A stretch of DNA of 64,000 nt. Origin: Oleidesulfovibrio sp047973035. GTDB taxonomy: Bacteria; Desulfobacterota; Desulfovibrionia; Desulfovibrionales; Desulfovibrionaceae. The stretch lies in assembly GCF_047973035.1 (NCBI RefSeq), contig NZ_JBKEBF010000020.1:1-64000 (forward strand), in the 5' to 3' direction. Positions 34,954 to 44,179 of this stretch are shown here, piece after piece. A model generated the notes under the pieces. That model was not told the origin of the DNA. It did no database searches and saw only the letters and a program-made list of their open reading frames with translations. Within the stretch, counting starts at the first letter, position 1. Each line of letters starts with the position of its first letter. The position numbers were made by a program, and so were the translations under genes.

Positions 34954-35351
34954 ACCTGACGCCCTTCTTCTGCTTCTTCCGCATCAGGCAAATCTACCTC
35001 TTCAGCAGCCTTCAGCGCAGCAGCCTCCGCCGCTGCTTCTGCTGCTTTAGCATGAAAATACCTGTCCAGCGTGGCGCGTAACGCCAGCATAAAGCGGTCC
35101 CCTTCGTGCTTGCGGAAAAGAGGCCCAAGACGCTTACGGATTTTGCCATAGTCAGCACCGCCATCAAGGCCATCCAAATCAACAGGGGTTCCCTGCACAA
35201 CTATAGAGGACACTCCTGTCTGACCTATACGGGCAATCAGAGCTTCGCTCAATTCGGTTCCTTCACCGATCAGAGTAATGCCGTCTGCACGTTCTACAGC
35301 CTTAGCCAGCTTCATGCCGGGAGCCGCAAGTTTTAAAGGGATTTTCTGCAT
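34950..35351 (-). CDS. Small protein with HD-GYP-associated N-terminal (DUF3391-like) fold
   Basis: A 133-residue protein. Its N-terminal half (LAAPGMKLAKAVERADGITL, IGEGTELSEALIARIGQTGV) matches the short domain usually found in front of HD-GYP phosphodiesterases. Here it stands alone, followed by an Ala/Glu-rich helical tail. It may bind the HDOD or GGDEF neighbours. The stop overlaps the HDOD start (ATGA-type coupling). Function is not known. Confidence 0.6.
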   Translation of the reverse strand: MQKIPLKLAAPGMKLAKAVERADGITLIGEGTELSEALIARIGQTGVSSIVVQGTPVDLDGLDGGADYGKIRKRLGPLFRKHEGDRFMLALRATLDRYFHAKAAEAAAEAAALKAAEEVDLPDAEEAEEGRQV

Positions 35352-35387
35352 GTACGAATCCGTAGTAAAAAATCAGTGTCGTAAAAA

Positions 35388-36776
35388 CTACGCAGCACTA
35401 TACATCATACCGGGAGCCTGCCGGACGGAACCTGCCATCTCAAGCAACAGCAAAACAGTGCTGACTCTGCCGGCATCCCACGCAAGCTCTCTGCGTAAAG
35501 CATCTATATGAAGCTGGCCTGACCGTGCAAGCACAGACAGCACTTTATCTTCATCTGTTATTTCAAAATTATCAATTACAGCATGGTTATTCTGCGACTT
35601 TGCCACATTCGAATTACTATCCTGACAACCGCATACAAGGCCAGAAGAGCAAGCAAAATCGTCAACATGCTCAATTGATTCTGGATGCTCTTCTCCGGCT
35701 ACAAATGCTTCTTCCGACGAGCCACAGTGTTGCTGCAACAGGAAACCACCCTGCGTCTCATCAGTAGCCGGAAAGCTTTCAGCTTTAGTTCTTACCTGCG
35801 ACCTTAGAACAACTGCAAGCTCAAGCAACACATCATCAGAACTGCATACGGTACGAGCCCCCTGTTTGATAAGCTCGTGACAGCCGGAGGATGTTTGTGC
35901 AGTGATTCTGCCCGGTACGGCAAACACTTCGCGCCCATGCTCAAGGGCAAGACGTGCAGTGATCAGGCTACCGCTTCTGGCTGCAGCCTCAACAACAAGA
36001 ATACCCACTGACAGCCCGCTGATTATCCTGTTACGGATAGGAAAATTTTTACCTTCCGGAGGAACACCCGGAGCAAACTCCGTAACAACCAGCCCCTGAT
36101 GCGCAAGAGCATGCAGCACGTCTTTGTTTTCAGGGGGATAAATCTGGTCAGGACCGTTTCCGAGTACGGCAACCGTACTACCTATCGCCTGCAACGCAGC
36201 TAGATGAGCCTGTCTGTCTATCCCTCGCGCCATACCGGAAACGATAGTGATGCCTTTTTCAGAAAGCTGGCGGCTGATCGTTGCAGCCACATCAAGCCCG
36301 TAACGGGAGCAACGCCTTGCGCCCACCACACCTACCATATTTGAAGAGAGAAGTGAGGCATCACCCAGATAGTACAGAAAAAGCGGCGGGTCAGGAATCT
36401 GCTTCAGGCAGGCAGGATAGCGCGGGTCATTCCACAAAAGAATTTTGTACCCTGCTTTACCGGCTGCTTCCCATTCAGTTCGGGCTTCCGCGCGCCATGC
36501 GCCGCGAGCACAATATTCAGCCCGACTTGAGGGAATCCCGGCCGCTTTCCAATCTGCCGCAGATACAACTGCGTCATACGGAGAAGGATAAAACTCCAGC
36601 AGACGTTTCCACGTTCTGGGACCGACTCCCTGAGAATACCGCAAAGCAAGACAGGCCCAGAAATCTTTACGCTGCATTTCGTTCATGTGGCGCAAGGTAT
36701 AGGCGTCTGGATGTTCACCGCTGGGCTGAGGCAATTCGGCTTTCAGCGGCGGTTCGCCTCTGAAGGAAAAAGACAC
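35388..36776 (-). CDS. dprA: DNA processing protein DprA
   Basis: A 462-residue protein. The N-terminal SAM-like domain (LALRYSQGVGPRTWKRLLEF) is followed by the Rossmann-like DprA core (VGVVGARRCSRYGLDVAATI, VSGMARGIDRQAHLAAL, AVLGNGPDQIYPPEN, FPIRNRIISGLSVGILVVEA, SGSLITARLALEHGREVFAV). It loads RecA on incoming single-stranded DNA in transformation. A ~90-residue insert rich in Glu/Ser/His precedes the C-terminal winged-helix part (DEDKVLSVLARSGQLHIDAL). Alternative starts exist (for example an internal Met near residue 31), so the first ~30 residues are uncertain. Confidence 0.92.
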   Translation of the reverse strand: MSFSFRGEPPLKAELPQPSGEHPDAYTLRHMNEMQRKDFWACLALRYSQGVGPRTWKRLLEFYPSPYDAVVSAADWKAAGIPSSRAEYCARGAWRAEARTEWEAAGKAGYKILLWNDPRYPACLKQIPDPPLFLYYLGDASLLSSNMVGVVGARRCSRYGLDVAATISRQLSEKGITIVSGMARGIDRQAHLAALQAIGSTVAVLGNGPDQIYPPENKDVLHALAHQGLVVTEFAPGVPPEGKNFPIRNRIISGLSVGILVVEAAARSGSLITARLALEHGREVFAVPGRITAQTSSGCHELIKQGARTVCSSDDVLLELAVVLRSQVRTKAESFPATDETQGGFLLQQHCGSSEEAFVAGEEHPESIEHVDDFACSSGLVCGCQDSNSNVAKSQNNHAVIDNFEITDEDKVLSVLARSGQLHIDALRRELAWDAGRVSTVLLLLEMAGSVRQAPGMMYSAA

Positions 36777-36794
36777 GCATTCACTTCCGGCAGG

Positions 36795-37622
36795 CTACAG
36801 GGACTTCAGACGATTGCGGGCAAGCCCTGCAGGCTCTGAACCAGGGTACTCGTCAACAAGAGTCTGCAAATAGAAACGTGCGTTACTTTTGTCGCCCAGC
36901 ATATCGTACGCAAAACCGGTCTTCAGCATTGCAGCCGCAGCCTTGCCATGCTTCGGGTACTTTCGCACAACTTCTTTAAAGGTCAGTATGGCTTCTGCGT
37001 AGCGTTTTTCATGGTAGTACGTTTCTCCCAGCCAATACCTTGCATTGGGTGCAAGCCCGCTGTCGGGAAAATCAGCTAGAAACGCTTCAAGTATGCTTCG
37101 GCCGGAAGTAATGTCTTCGTTCATTACGGCATTAACACCAGCCTGATATCGCTCAGTTTCGCCACTGGCAACCGGCACCCTGGCTGAAGCACTTTTCACT
37201 TGCACCGTTGCAGGCTGCGAATCTGCGCTGGCGGGCGAGGCTGGAGGAACCACTGTCTTTGTTGCGGGCTGGTGTTGCTCAACCTTTACAGAAGCTACCA
37301 CAGAAGAATCTGCATATTTTTTTGCATTCATGGCAGCACGCAGGGCTTCCGCCTCTGCCTGTGCAGCGGCAGCACCATGCAGGCTTTCCGCAAGATCTTT
37401 TTCTACTCTCGCAAGACGCTTTTCAAGAGCTTGCAACCGGCTGGCAACTTCTGCTTTTTCTGCACGACTTTGTTCTTGCGTCTCAAGCTGATTCGCTTCA
37501 AGATTCTGTAAGCGCCATTCGCTGCTAGCGCCCAGGCTCTCTCCATTTCGCGGGGTACAGCCCAAAAAGCTTAAAAGTCCTGCGACAACAAGCAGTAACA
37601 ACATATTCTGCCGAATTCTCAT
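36795..37622 (-). CDS. YbgF/CpoB-like lipoprotein with coiled coil and TPR repeats
   Basis: A 275-residue protein from ATG 37622, which follows GGAGG. The N-terminal signal ends in a lipobox (LLSFLGC). Residues ~35-85 are a coiled coil (QLETQEQSRAEKAEVASRLQ) that would trimerise. The C-terminal ~120 residues are TPR/tol-pal YbgF repeats (YQAGVNAVMNEDITSGRSIL, ARYWLGETYYHEKRYAEAIL). Such proteins coordinate Tol-Pal envelope constriction with cell-wall synthesis. Unlike E. coli CpoB, it appears to be lipidated, and no tol genes are nearby. Confidence 0.82.
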   Translation of the reverse strand: MRIRQNMLLLLVVAGLLSFLGCTPRNGESLGASSEWRLQNLEANQLETQEQSRAEKAEVASRLQALEKRLARVEKDLAESLHGAAAAQAEAEALRAAMNAKKYADSSVVASVKVEQHQPATKTVVPPASPASADSQPATVQVKSASARVPVASGETERYQAGVNAVMNEDITSGRSILEAFLADFPDSGLAPNARYWLGETYYHEKRYAEAILTFKEVVRKYPKHGKAAAAMLKTGFAYDMLGDKSNARFYLQTLVDEYPGSEPAGLARNRLKSL

Positions 37623-37828
37623 TCCAGCGCCTCCGGTGCACATAACCTTGTCTTTGCAATGCATCACATTTAAATAGGCGACAAGCGGGTATTAATCAAG
37701 ACAACTTACCGCTTCAACGCCTCGGTAACCCTGTATAACTTGCATCAAGTGGCTTTTTAAGGCAAAAGACCCATGCCACCTTTATGGTGTGCAAACTGGG
37801 TGAATCTCACCAAGGAGCCTCTTTCACA

Positions 37829-38782
37829 ATGACCCCACTTATATCTGATCCCCTGCAGCCGGTGTTTGTATTTGCCGGTGCCGCGTTCAGCGTCTGCCTG
37901 CTGGCAACTATCTGCGCACCGCTGATCACGCTCACCAGCCAGATTCTGGCTTCCAGTCGGAAAAAAGTTTTTTACGATAAATTTGCCAAGCAACTCGCTA
38001 CAATGGCCACCACGCTGGGTGTACTCTGCTTTACCACCATGGCCGCCGGCATACTGCATACCGCCCTTGAAGAACCTGCTCTTTTTGAAGGCCCTCTTCG
38101 TCTTCCCCTGATGGCAGCCTTAGGTGTGCTGACATTCGCTTTCGCCCTGCAGGTTACCTATTCGCTCACATGGAATTCTCTGAAAAAAAATAAAGCACTG
38201 CATAAGCTTCTCGGGCTTTTGGCGGGGCTTGCTATGTTCACTGCTGTTTTTCTGTCTCTGGGCCTTAAGAGAGCCGTTCTGACTTCCGGTCAGTCCATTT
38301 CCTCCGGCTCTTCATTTGTCGATGTTTTTCTTACCGTATACTCCATTCCTATCTATTCCGTTTTCTGGCCTCTTCTTGCTCAGGCCTTAATCGCCGGTAT
38401 GGGAGCAGCCGGAGGACTCGGGCTTTGCTATTTGCTGATGCGCCGCGAAGCAGACAACTTCGGTCGTGACTATTACAACTTCAGCGCAGCATATTGTGCG
38501 AAATGCGCACTTTTTCCCAGCATGTTGCAGACCGTTCCGGCGGCATTGCTTGTCTGGATGTCACAGTCCCTTATCACTCCCTTTACCATACAGAACCCTT
38601 TTCTTGCCTTGTGGGCAGCTGGCATTGCATTGCCGCTGTTGTCCTGCATCCTCTGGGCTGTAATAGCCAAAAGCAACACACCCATGCGCCACAAGCCGGG
38701 TATGATTATCGCCCTGTTCTTGCTTGTCACCGGCTTTGCAGTTCAAATGTTGGCAGGCCTTCGGATTTACGGACTTCTTTAG
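37829..38782 (+). CDS. Polytopic membrane protein of unknown function
   Basis: A 317-residue inner-membrane protein from ATG 37829 (AAGGAG 11 bases upstream). About eight hydrophobic segments are separated by short loops (VFVFAGAAFSVCLLATICAP, LPLMAALGVLTFAFALQVTY, KPGMIIALFLLVTGFAVQML). A basic loop (SSRKKVFYDKFAKQLATMA) follows the first helix. I recognise no transporter or enzyme motif. The gene is monocistronic and convergent with the RND genes. Confidence 0.7.
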   Translation: MTPLISDPLQPVFVFAGAAFSVCLLATICAPLITLTSQILASSRKKVFYDKFAKQLATMATTLGVLCFTTMAAGILHTALEEPALFEGPLRLPLMAALGVLTFAFALQVTYSLTWNSLKKNKALHKLLGLLAGLAMFTAVFLSLGLKRAVLTSGQSISSGSSFVDVFLTVYSIPIYSVFWPLLAQALIAGMGAAGGLGLCYLLMRREADNFGRDYYNFSAAYCAKCALFPSMLQTVPAALLVWMSQSLITPFTIQNPFLALWAAGIALPLLSCILWAVIAKSNTPMRHKPGMIIALFLLVTGFAVQMLAGLRIYGLL

Positions 38783-38827
38783 CATGCCACGCTTCATACT
38801 ACAATCAACCTGATAATATAGTTATTA

Positions 38828-38876
38828 ATTTACGCCTGTAAGGTTCTGCGAAAAACAGAACCTTACAGGCGTAAAT
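38828..38876. terminator. Perfect 21-bp inverted repeat, likely bidirectional terminator
   Basis: ATTTACGCCTGTAAGGTTCTG is exactly mirrored after a seven-base CGAAAAA loop. It lies 45 bases after the membrane-protein stop and upstream of the RND operon's 3' end. No long T-run follows, so another role is possible. Confidence 0.6.
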
Positions 38877-39184
38877 GTATTCAGCGCTCGTATACTTCGT
38901 AAGTTACGGCGCAGCTTAGCGTCAGATGAAGGCACAGCGTCCTTCGTTTTTTGTTCCGCTTCTCGCCTCTCCTCAAATTACACTCCGAGAGCCACCTGTT
39001 ACAACCAACTTTACCAGCAGGGTTACATCCCCCTCAGAGTCGCCGGATATGACGGCTAACAGTAAAAATAAAAAGACCATATCGCCTTCAAACTCAATGT
39101 ATATCTGGCAATGCAACCAGCTTGAGCTCAAAGTCCATATGATATTTTACAGTGCTTATACAAAGCCGGCGCCATCAACGCAGC
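38877..39184. other. Intergenic stretch between convergent genes
   Basis: No supportable gene. A plus-strand open frame across it (38926-39303) runs into the RND gene antisense, is Ser/Pro/Thr-rich without domain character, and lacks an RBS. The rest is unremarkable. Confidence 0.5.
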
Positions 39185-42100
39185 TTACTTTTCAGACGAA
39201 GATGCCCCCTCGTCAGCAGCCACCTCTTCATATACAGGCTTGCCGAACTTTTTCTGACGCCATTCGTGATACCCCATTACAAGGTGCCATTGAATGGGGA
39301 TGACAAACAGCGTCAGCAATGTAGCTGTACAAAGTCCGGTAACAAATGTGGACGCCATGGTTCCCCAGACTAACGAATAGCTGGGAATACCCACTGCCAT
39401 GGGAAGCAGGCCGAGCATGGTGGTCAGCGTAGTAAGCAGGATTGGCCGCAGGCGTATACGCATGCCCTGAATAGCGGCGTCTGTTCTGTTCAGCCCTTTG
39501 CGGTAGAGCTTATTCATAAAGTCCACCAGCACCAGCGAATCGTTTACAACAACGCCAGTCACCCCGACTGTGGCTACAAAGCTGTTCACTGTAAGCAACG
39601 TTCTGGTGAAAAAGGTACCAAACACAACACCTGTCAGTGCAAATACAACGGCTGACAAAATGATAAGCGGCTGCACGTACGACTGGAACTGCGTAGCCAG
39701 AATCACGTAGATAATCAACAGCGCCATAAAAAACGCTATCATCAAAGACTGATAAGAACGCTGAGTGCTTGCAAACTCACCGCTGAAGTCCAGAGTTGCC
39801 CCCGGGTATTCGCGTTCGATACTCGTATAGTGCTGTTTTACGGCATGGATAATATACTGAGTAGAAATAGGCGCACCCGGTTTAATGTTTGCAGTCAAAG
39901 TAATAGCCCTTTGCCGCTGGTAGCGGTTCAACTGCCCTACTTCCTTGTAAGATGACACCGTACACAAGTCGCCCAGCCTTACGGGACCGCTGTTGTGTTC
40001 AAGAACAGGAACATCAAGCGCATCTTCCGGCCGCTGCAAAAAACCATTGTCGATTTTTAACCGCAGGTCGACATCTTCATCTGCCAGCCTGAATTCGCCC
40101 ACAAACCGACCGTCCAGAACGGAGCCTGCCAGTCCTGCCACGGTGCTTGTATCAAGACCATATTCAGCCACACGGTCTTCTCTAGGACGAAAGCGGAAAA
40201 CATAATTCGGCTGGCCGGTATCATCGGCAAGATCAATCAAGTGCGGCCCGATATTTTCCTGTTGCTCAAGGAAACCACGTATCTCAGCCGTAAGTTTGCT
40301 TACAGAAACAGGGTCGCTACCCAGAATACGGACATTCACATCCTTACCGACAGGAGGCCCGTCTTTTTCAGGCCGAACCAGAATACTCCACCCTTCCGGC
40401 GTCCGCTCTGCAACACGCTTGCGGATATCATCCAGATGCGCCTGCGGGTCATTATCAGGATAGTCGGCAAAATGCTGTTGCGATGTTACAGGCAATTCAA
40501 CTGTTACCATGCCAAGATTTGAACCATGCACGGTCTGATAGTCCTCATCCAGATAATAACCAGCCACACCGGATGCGGAACGGGTCATGCCCGAGCCGAG
40601 ACTTTCCATAAAGCGACCGAACTCACGAATCTGGTCAGAGGTTGTCGTGATAGGCGTCGCTTCCGGTGCTTCAACTGTAATATAAAACGTTGTGTAGCTA
40701 TCCGGAAAAAACTTTATGCGCAGCAGGGGCATTACGCCACTCATTGAAACACCGAAAATAAACAGCGCCACGACAAATGCCATCAACACAGAGCCGAGGG
40801 TAACCCAGCGGAAACGCAGGGCGATACGCAAACCGCGTTCTGCAAGGTTCCTCAAGGCAATCATAAATGCTTTGTCTTCTGTATGCGCCGCGGCCCCCTG
40901 CATAAGTTTGCCTCTGCCCGGCCAGTCCAGAAAATGCAGCGGCAGGATAAACAAACATTCCACTAATGAGGCAACCAGCGCAAAGCTGATTGCTTTAGGA
41001 ATAAGAGCAAAGAACTGACCTGTGGAGCCTGTCATGATAAGCATGGGCAGAAATGCCGCCACGGTAGTTGCCGTAGCAGATACAATAGGCAATGCCACCT
41101 CTGCAGTGCCGTCTACAACAGCATTACGCAGCGAGGCACCTTCCTGCACATGTCTGTAGATATTCTCCACTACAACAATGGCGTCATCCACGATGATGCC
41201 TGCTACAAGTACAAAGGAGAACAATGTAATCTCATTAAGCGAGTTGCCTGTCAGCTTCATCAGCACCATGGTCACCAGAAAAGCAAAAGGAATGCCCACG
41301 GAAGTGACCATGGCGTTACGAAAGCCCATTACAACCCAGATAACTGCGCAAACCAGTATAATACCAAGCAGCAAGTTAGAGCCCAGAGTGCTCATAGCCT
41401 GATCAATGTGTTTACGCTGATCCAGTGTAATGATGGCTTGCACGCCTTCACGCTCAAGCACTGGCTGATATTCCGCAAGGATGCGCTCTACTTCTTCGCC
41501 GATATCCAGCGCATTACCTTCATCAAGCTTCACCACGTTCACGGCAACGCTATCGCGGCCATTCACCGAAGCAATGACTTCCGGCTCTCTGTATGAAACA
41601 AAAGCCGCACTCATCACATCTTCCACACGCACAAAAGAGCCGTCACCATCGCGCCGGATAATGGTCTCCGCAATATCTTCACGGGTTCTGAAGCGTTCAT
41701 CCACCAGCAGAACAAACTCTTTTCCACGGCTTGAAAAATCACCGGCAGGTACAGAGACGTTACTCTTCTGCAATGCTTCTGCCACTTCATTGAAGGTGAC
41801 GCCGTAGCGGCTCATGCGCGTAGGATCAAGTTCCACATGGAACTCACGCAAATGTTCACCTTCTACATTCACTTCTTTTACGCCATTAAGCCGCTCAAGA
41901 TGAATCTTCAGCTCTTCGGCCATCAAAGTAAGTGCGCGGTTGGAGCGGTCACCCACCAGATTAATGGACATGACCGGAACCCACACGTCCATATCAATTT
42001 TAATAAACTCGGGCGGGTCCATTTCTTCCGGCAGGTCATTCTGTATGGAAAGAACTCTGAAACGCAGCTCGTCGTATTGTGCGTCATAGTCCGTATCATC

Positions 42101-42391
42101 AATAAATTTGACTACAACGCTGGAGCGTTGGCGGTACGATGACGCCCGCACAAACTCCACGTTTTCAAGACCATCAAGAGCATCTTCAATCTTTCTGGTT
42201 ACCAATGCCTCGACTTCATCCGGTGAGGCACCGGGCAGAACTCCCACAACAATTACTTTGCCCATATCCACGTTGGGATAACGCTCTACGGGTAACGTAA
42301 GCATACTAAAGGCACCGATGATGATCAGCAGAACAAACAGCAGGTTGAGCAAGACCGTCTGGCGCAATGTAAAGCGGACAACTGATTTCAT
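39185..42391 (-). CDS. RND-family multidrug efflux transporter (AcrB-like)
   Basis: A 1068-residue inner-membrane proton/drug antiporter. It has TM1 (LLNLLFVLLIIIGAFSMLTL), the porter domain start PGASPDEVEALVTRKIEDAL, twelve predicted TM helices in two repeats, and the proton-relay motif in TM4 (AGIIVDDAIVVVENIYRHVQ) with adjacent Asp residues. The length is typical of the family. It is transcribed 12 bases downstream of its membrane-fusion partner and lies in the tetR-mfp-rnd operon. No outer-membrane channel gene is adjacent, so it would use a TolC encoded elsewhere. Substrates are not predictable. Confidence 0.93.
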   Translation of the reverse strand: MKSVVRFTLRQTVLLNLLFVLLIIIGAFSMLTLPVERYPNVDMGKVIVVGVLPGASPDEVEALVTRKIEDALDGLENVEFVRASSYRQRSSVVVKFIDDTDYDAQYDELRFRVLSIQNDLPEEMDPPEFIKIDMDVWVPVMSINLVGDRSNRALTLMAEELKIHLERLNGVKEVNVEGEHLREFHVELDPTRMSRYGVTFNEVAEALQKSNVSVPAGDFSSRGKEFVLLVDERFRTREDIAETIIRRDGDGSFVRVEDVMSAAFVSYREPEVIASVNGRDSVAVNVVKLDEGNALDIGEEVERILAEYQPVLEREGVQAIITLDQRKHIDQAMSTLGSNLLLGIILVCAVIWVVMGFRNAMVTSVGIPFAFLVTMVLMKLTGNSLNEITLFSFVLVAGIIVDDAIVVVENIYRHVQEGASLRNAVVDGTAEVALPIVSATATTVAAFLPMLIMTGSTGQFFALIPKAISFALVASLVECLFILPLHFLDWPGRGKLMQGAAAHTEDKAFMIALRNLAERGLRIALRFRWVTLGSVLMAFVVALFIFGVSMSGVMPLLRIKFFPDSYTTFYITVEAPEATPITTTSDQIREFGRFMESLGSGMTRSASGVAGYYLDEDYQTVHGSNLGMVTVELPVTSQQHFADYPDNDPQAHLDDIRKRVAERTPEGWSILVRPEKDGPPVGKDVNVRILGSDPVSVSKLTAEIRGFLEQQENIGPHLIDLADDTGQPNYVFRFRPREDRVAEYGLDTSTVAGLAGSVLDGRFVGEFRLADEDVDLRLKIDNGFLQRPEDALDVPVLEHNSGPVRLGDLCTVSSYKEVGQLNRYQRQRAITLTANIKPGAPISTQYIIHAVKQHYTSIEREYPGATLDFSGEFASTQRSYQSLMIAFFMALLIIYVILATQFQSYVQPLIILSAVVFALTGVVFGTFFTRTLLTVNSFVATVGVTGVVVNDSLVLVDFMNKLYRKGLNRTDAAIQGMRIRLRPILLTTLTTMLGLLPMAVGIPSYSLVWGTMASTFVTGLCTATLLTLFVIPIQWHLVMGYHEWRQKKFGKPVYEEVAADEGASSSEK

Positions 42392-42403
42392 TTTAATTCT
42401 CCG

Positions 42404-43432
42404 CTAGTTGCTTTTAGACGGACTAAGCAAAAACTGATCACCGGGCTTTACCTGAGCGGACCTGATTCGCATTGTCCCTTCTTTTTCACCTCTGCCCTGA
42501 ACGAACACGCGCACTCTTTCTCCTGAAGGCAAAACAAGAAACCAGTCCTCATATGCTCTGGTCAGTGCGGATTCAGGCACAACCACGGAGCCGCCTTCAT
42601 CAGCCATACTCAGTGACAATTCAGTGCGAAGCCCGCCGCGAAGATTTGCTCCTGAGTCTTCAATCTGCAAGTCTACGTTGATTTTACGGGTATCGGGATC
42701 AAAATCGGGAGAAACACGTTCGATAACGGCAGGAATGTGTACGCCAGAATCGGGCAGGAATAATTTGATGCCGGACATAGCCTTCAGCGCTTCAAATTCA
42801 CGGACACTGAGGGCAAGCGGAACAAGCATGGTGCCGAAATCGCCGACAACGCCAAGCTCCTGTCCTTGTGTCACCCACTCTCCGGGTTCAACCTCTCGCT
42901 CTATAACACGCCAGCCTGCGGGTGCTTTGATCGTATGTCTACGCAACCGTTCCACAAGCGTCATTTCATCAATGCGCATGCGTTCCATTTGCTGCCGTGC
43001 AGTCACCAGATCGCGAATAATGCCATCAAGCTGGGACTGAGCAGCATGTTTACCGCCTACAAGGTTCTTATACCGTGACGACTCTTTCTCGTAGTAATTC
43101 ACATCACTCTTCAGGCGACGCTGATCAGCTCTGTTACCTTGCAACTCAAGCTTGATAAACGTTGTATCAAGGTCAGCAAAAGCACTTTTCTCGTTAATAG
43201 CATCTCCCACGTCGGCATACACGTCGGTGCATCTGGCAGACACTTCACTAACCAGCACAAGGCGCGTACGCGGCCTTGTGAACCCTGTCAGAGTGACAGC
43301 CCTGTGTGCCTGTTCCGCTGAAAATGACGCCGCAGAAGAACTCTGTTCTGCAGCGTGCGCAGTTACGGCCTGCCCCAAGGCAACGCATATAAACAGCAAA
43401 CTGCAGCAAAATTGCTTTACATATTTCAACAT
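42404..43432 (-). CDS. RND efflux periplasmic adaptor (membrane-fusion protein)
   Basis: A 342-residue protein. The signal peptide (CCSLLFICVALGQAVTAHAA) leads to the lipoyl/barrel-sandwich hybrid halves (SEVSARCTDVYADVGDAINE, then APAGWRVIEREVEPGEWVTQ). A helical hairpin (TFIKLELQGNRADQRRLKSD) and a beta-barrel (VSPDFDPDTRKINVDLQI) are also present. It would bridge the RND pump and a TolC-type channel. It overlaps the end of the tetR gene by seven bases. Confidence 0.9.
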   Translation of the reverse strand: MLKYVKQFCCSLLFICVALGQAVTAHAAEQSSSAASFSAEQAHRAVTLTGFTRPRTRLVLVSEVSARCTDVYADVGDAINEKSAFADLDTTFIKLELQGNRADQRRLKSDVNYYEKESSRYKNLVGGKHAAQSQLDGIIRDLVTARQQMERMRIDEMTLVERLRRHTIKAPAGWRVIEREVEPGEWVTQGQELGVVGDFGTMLVPLALSVREFEALKAMSGIKLFLPDSGVHIPAVIERVSPDFDPDTRKINVDLQIEDSGANLRGGLRTELSLSMADEGGSVVVPESALTRAYEDWFLVLPSGERVRVFVQGRGEKEGTMRIRSAQVKPGDQFLLSPSKSN

Positions 43433-44058
43433 TTACCCCTCGCTACCCGTGCAAGGCTTATGACCAGATCAGGCACATTCTCCACCATTGCCTGAATTTC
43501 CCCCTGGCCAATCATCAACCCGGCACGACCGTTCAAAATCAAACTCACCACACCATGTACAAGAGCCCACATACTGCTTACCACAGTACCATGAGTACTT
43601 CCTGCAAAGTATCCTTCTTTCATACAATCAGAGACAGTCGTATGCAGCAGTTCTAAAGCATCAGTTGGCAATCCTTCAGGCAATGCCCCTGCATCGAACT
43701 CATAAAAAGGCGTTCTGAACATCAGTTCATAATATTCAAGATGCGCAAGACCATGCTGAACATACACTTTTCCGAGATGCTGCAATCTTTCAAGCGGGTC
43801 GGTAATTTCAGCACTGGGCATAAGGGCATCATTCAACAATCTGATGCCTTCACAGCGCAACTCCCACAATATTGCTTCCTTGCTCGGAAAATATCTATAC
43901 AGAACAGCTGCGCTGCACCCTACATCGCGTGCCAGATTACGCATGGACACACTACCCACACCGTCATGGGCAAAAAGCATACGAGCAGCATCAAGTATAA
44001 CCCGACGCTTGCTGTCATGCTTGACACTTCTTGCTTTTTTAGAGCGACTATCAACCAT
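43426..44058 (-). CDS. TetR-family repressor of the efflux operon
   Basis: A 210-residue protein with the N-terminal HTH (RRVILDAARMLFAHDGVGSV, SMRNLARDVGCSAAVLYRYF, PSKEAI) characteristic of TetR regulators. A ligand-binding alpha-helical domain follows. It is the first gene of the tetR-MFP-RND operon and a near-perfect palindrome lies 24 bases upstream of its start, so autorepression released by pump substrates is likely. A basic tail (SRSKKARSVKHDSKRR) precedes the HTH. Confidence 0.92.
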   Translation of the reverse strand: MVDSRSKKARSVKHDSKRRVILDAARMLFAHDGVGSVSMRNLARDVGCSAAVLYRYFPSKEAILWELRCEGIRLLNDALMPSAEITDPLERLQHLGKVYVQHGLAHLEYYELMFRTPFYEFDAGALPEGLPTDALELLHTTVSDCMKEGYFAGSTHGTVVSSMWALVHGVVSLILNGRAGLMIGQGEIQAMVENVPDLVISLARVARGKC

Positions 44059-44081
44059 ATAAAAGTGCTACCCCATGCTTC

Positions 44082-44110
44082 AAAAAAAGTAAACACTGTT
44101 CACTTTTTTT
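44082..44110. promoter_or_regulatory. Candidate TetR operator
   Basis: AAAAAAAGTAAACA, one central C, then TGTTCACTTTTTTT: two 14-base half-sites with a single mismatch. It sits in the tetR promoter region. Confidence 0.75.
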
Positions 44111-44132
44111 ACGACACTGCAGGCCACGGCAT

Positions 44133-44156
44133 AAAAAAAGCCGCCCGAAGGCGGCT
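44133..44156 (-). terminator. Rho-independent terminator of the thiamine operon
   Basis: On the minus strand AAGCCGCC, TTCG loop, GGCGGCTT and seven T. It lies 24 bases after the thiE stop. Confidence 0.92.
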
Positions 44157-44179
44157 TGTCGTGCTTATTTATTAAAATT

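Noticed and set aside
37680..37828. Leader of the membrane-protein gene examined for a riboswitch (c-di-GMP, cobalamin)
   Set aside because: Short self-complementary pieces are present, but no conserved core of a known class could be recognised.
38926..39303. 125-codon plus-strand open frame between the membrane protein and RND genes
   Set aside because: It overlaps the RND gene antisense, lacks an RBS and has low-complexity composition.
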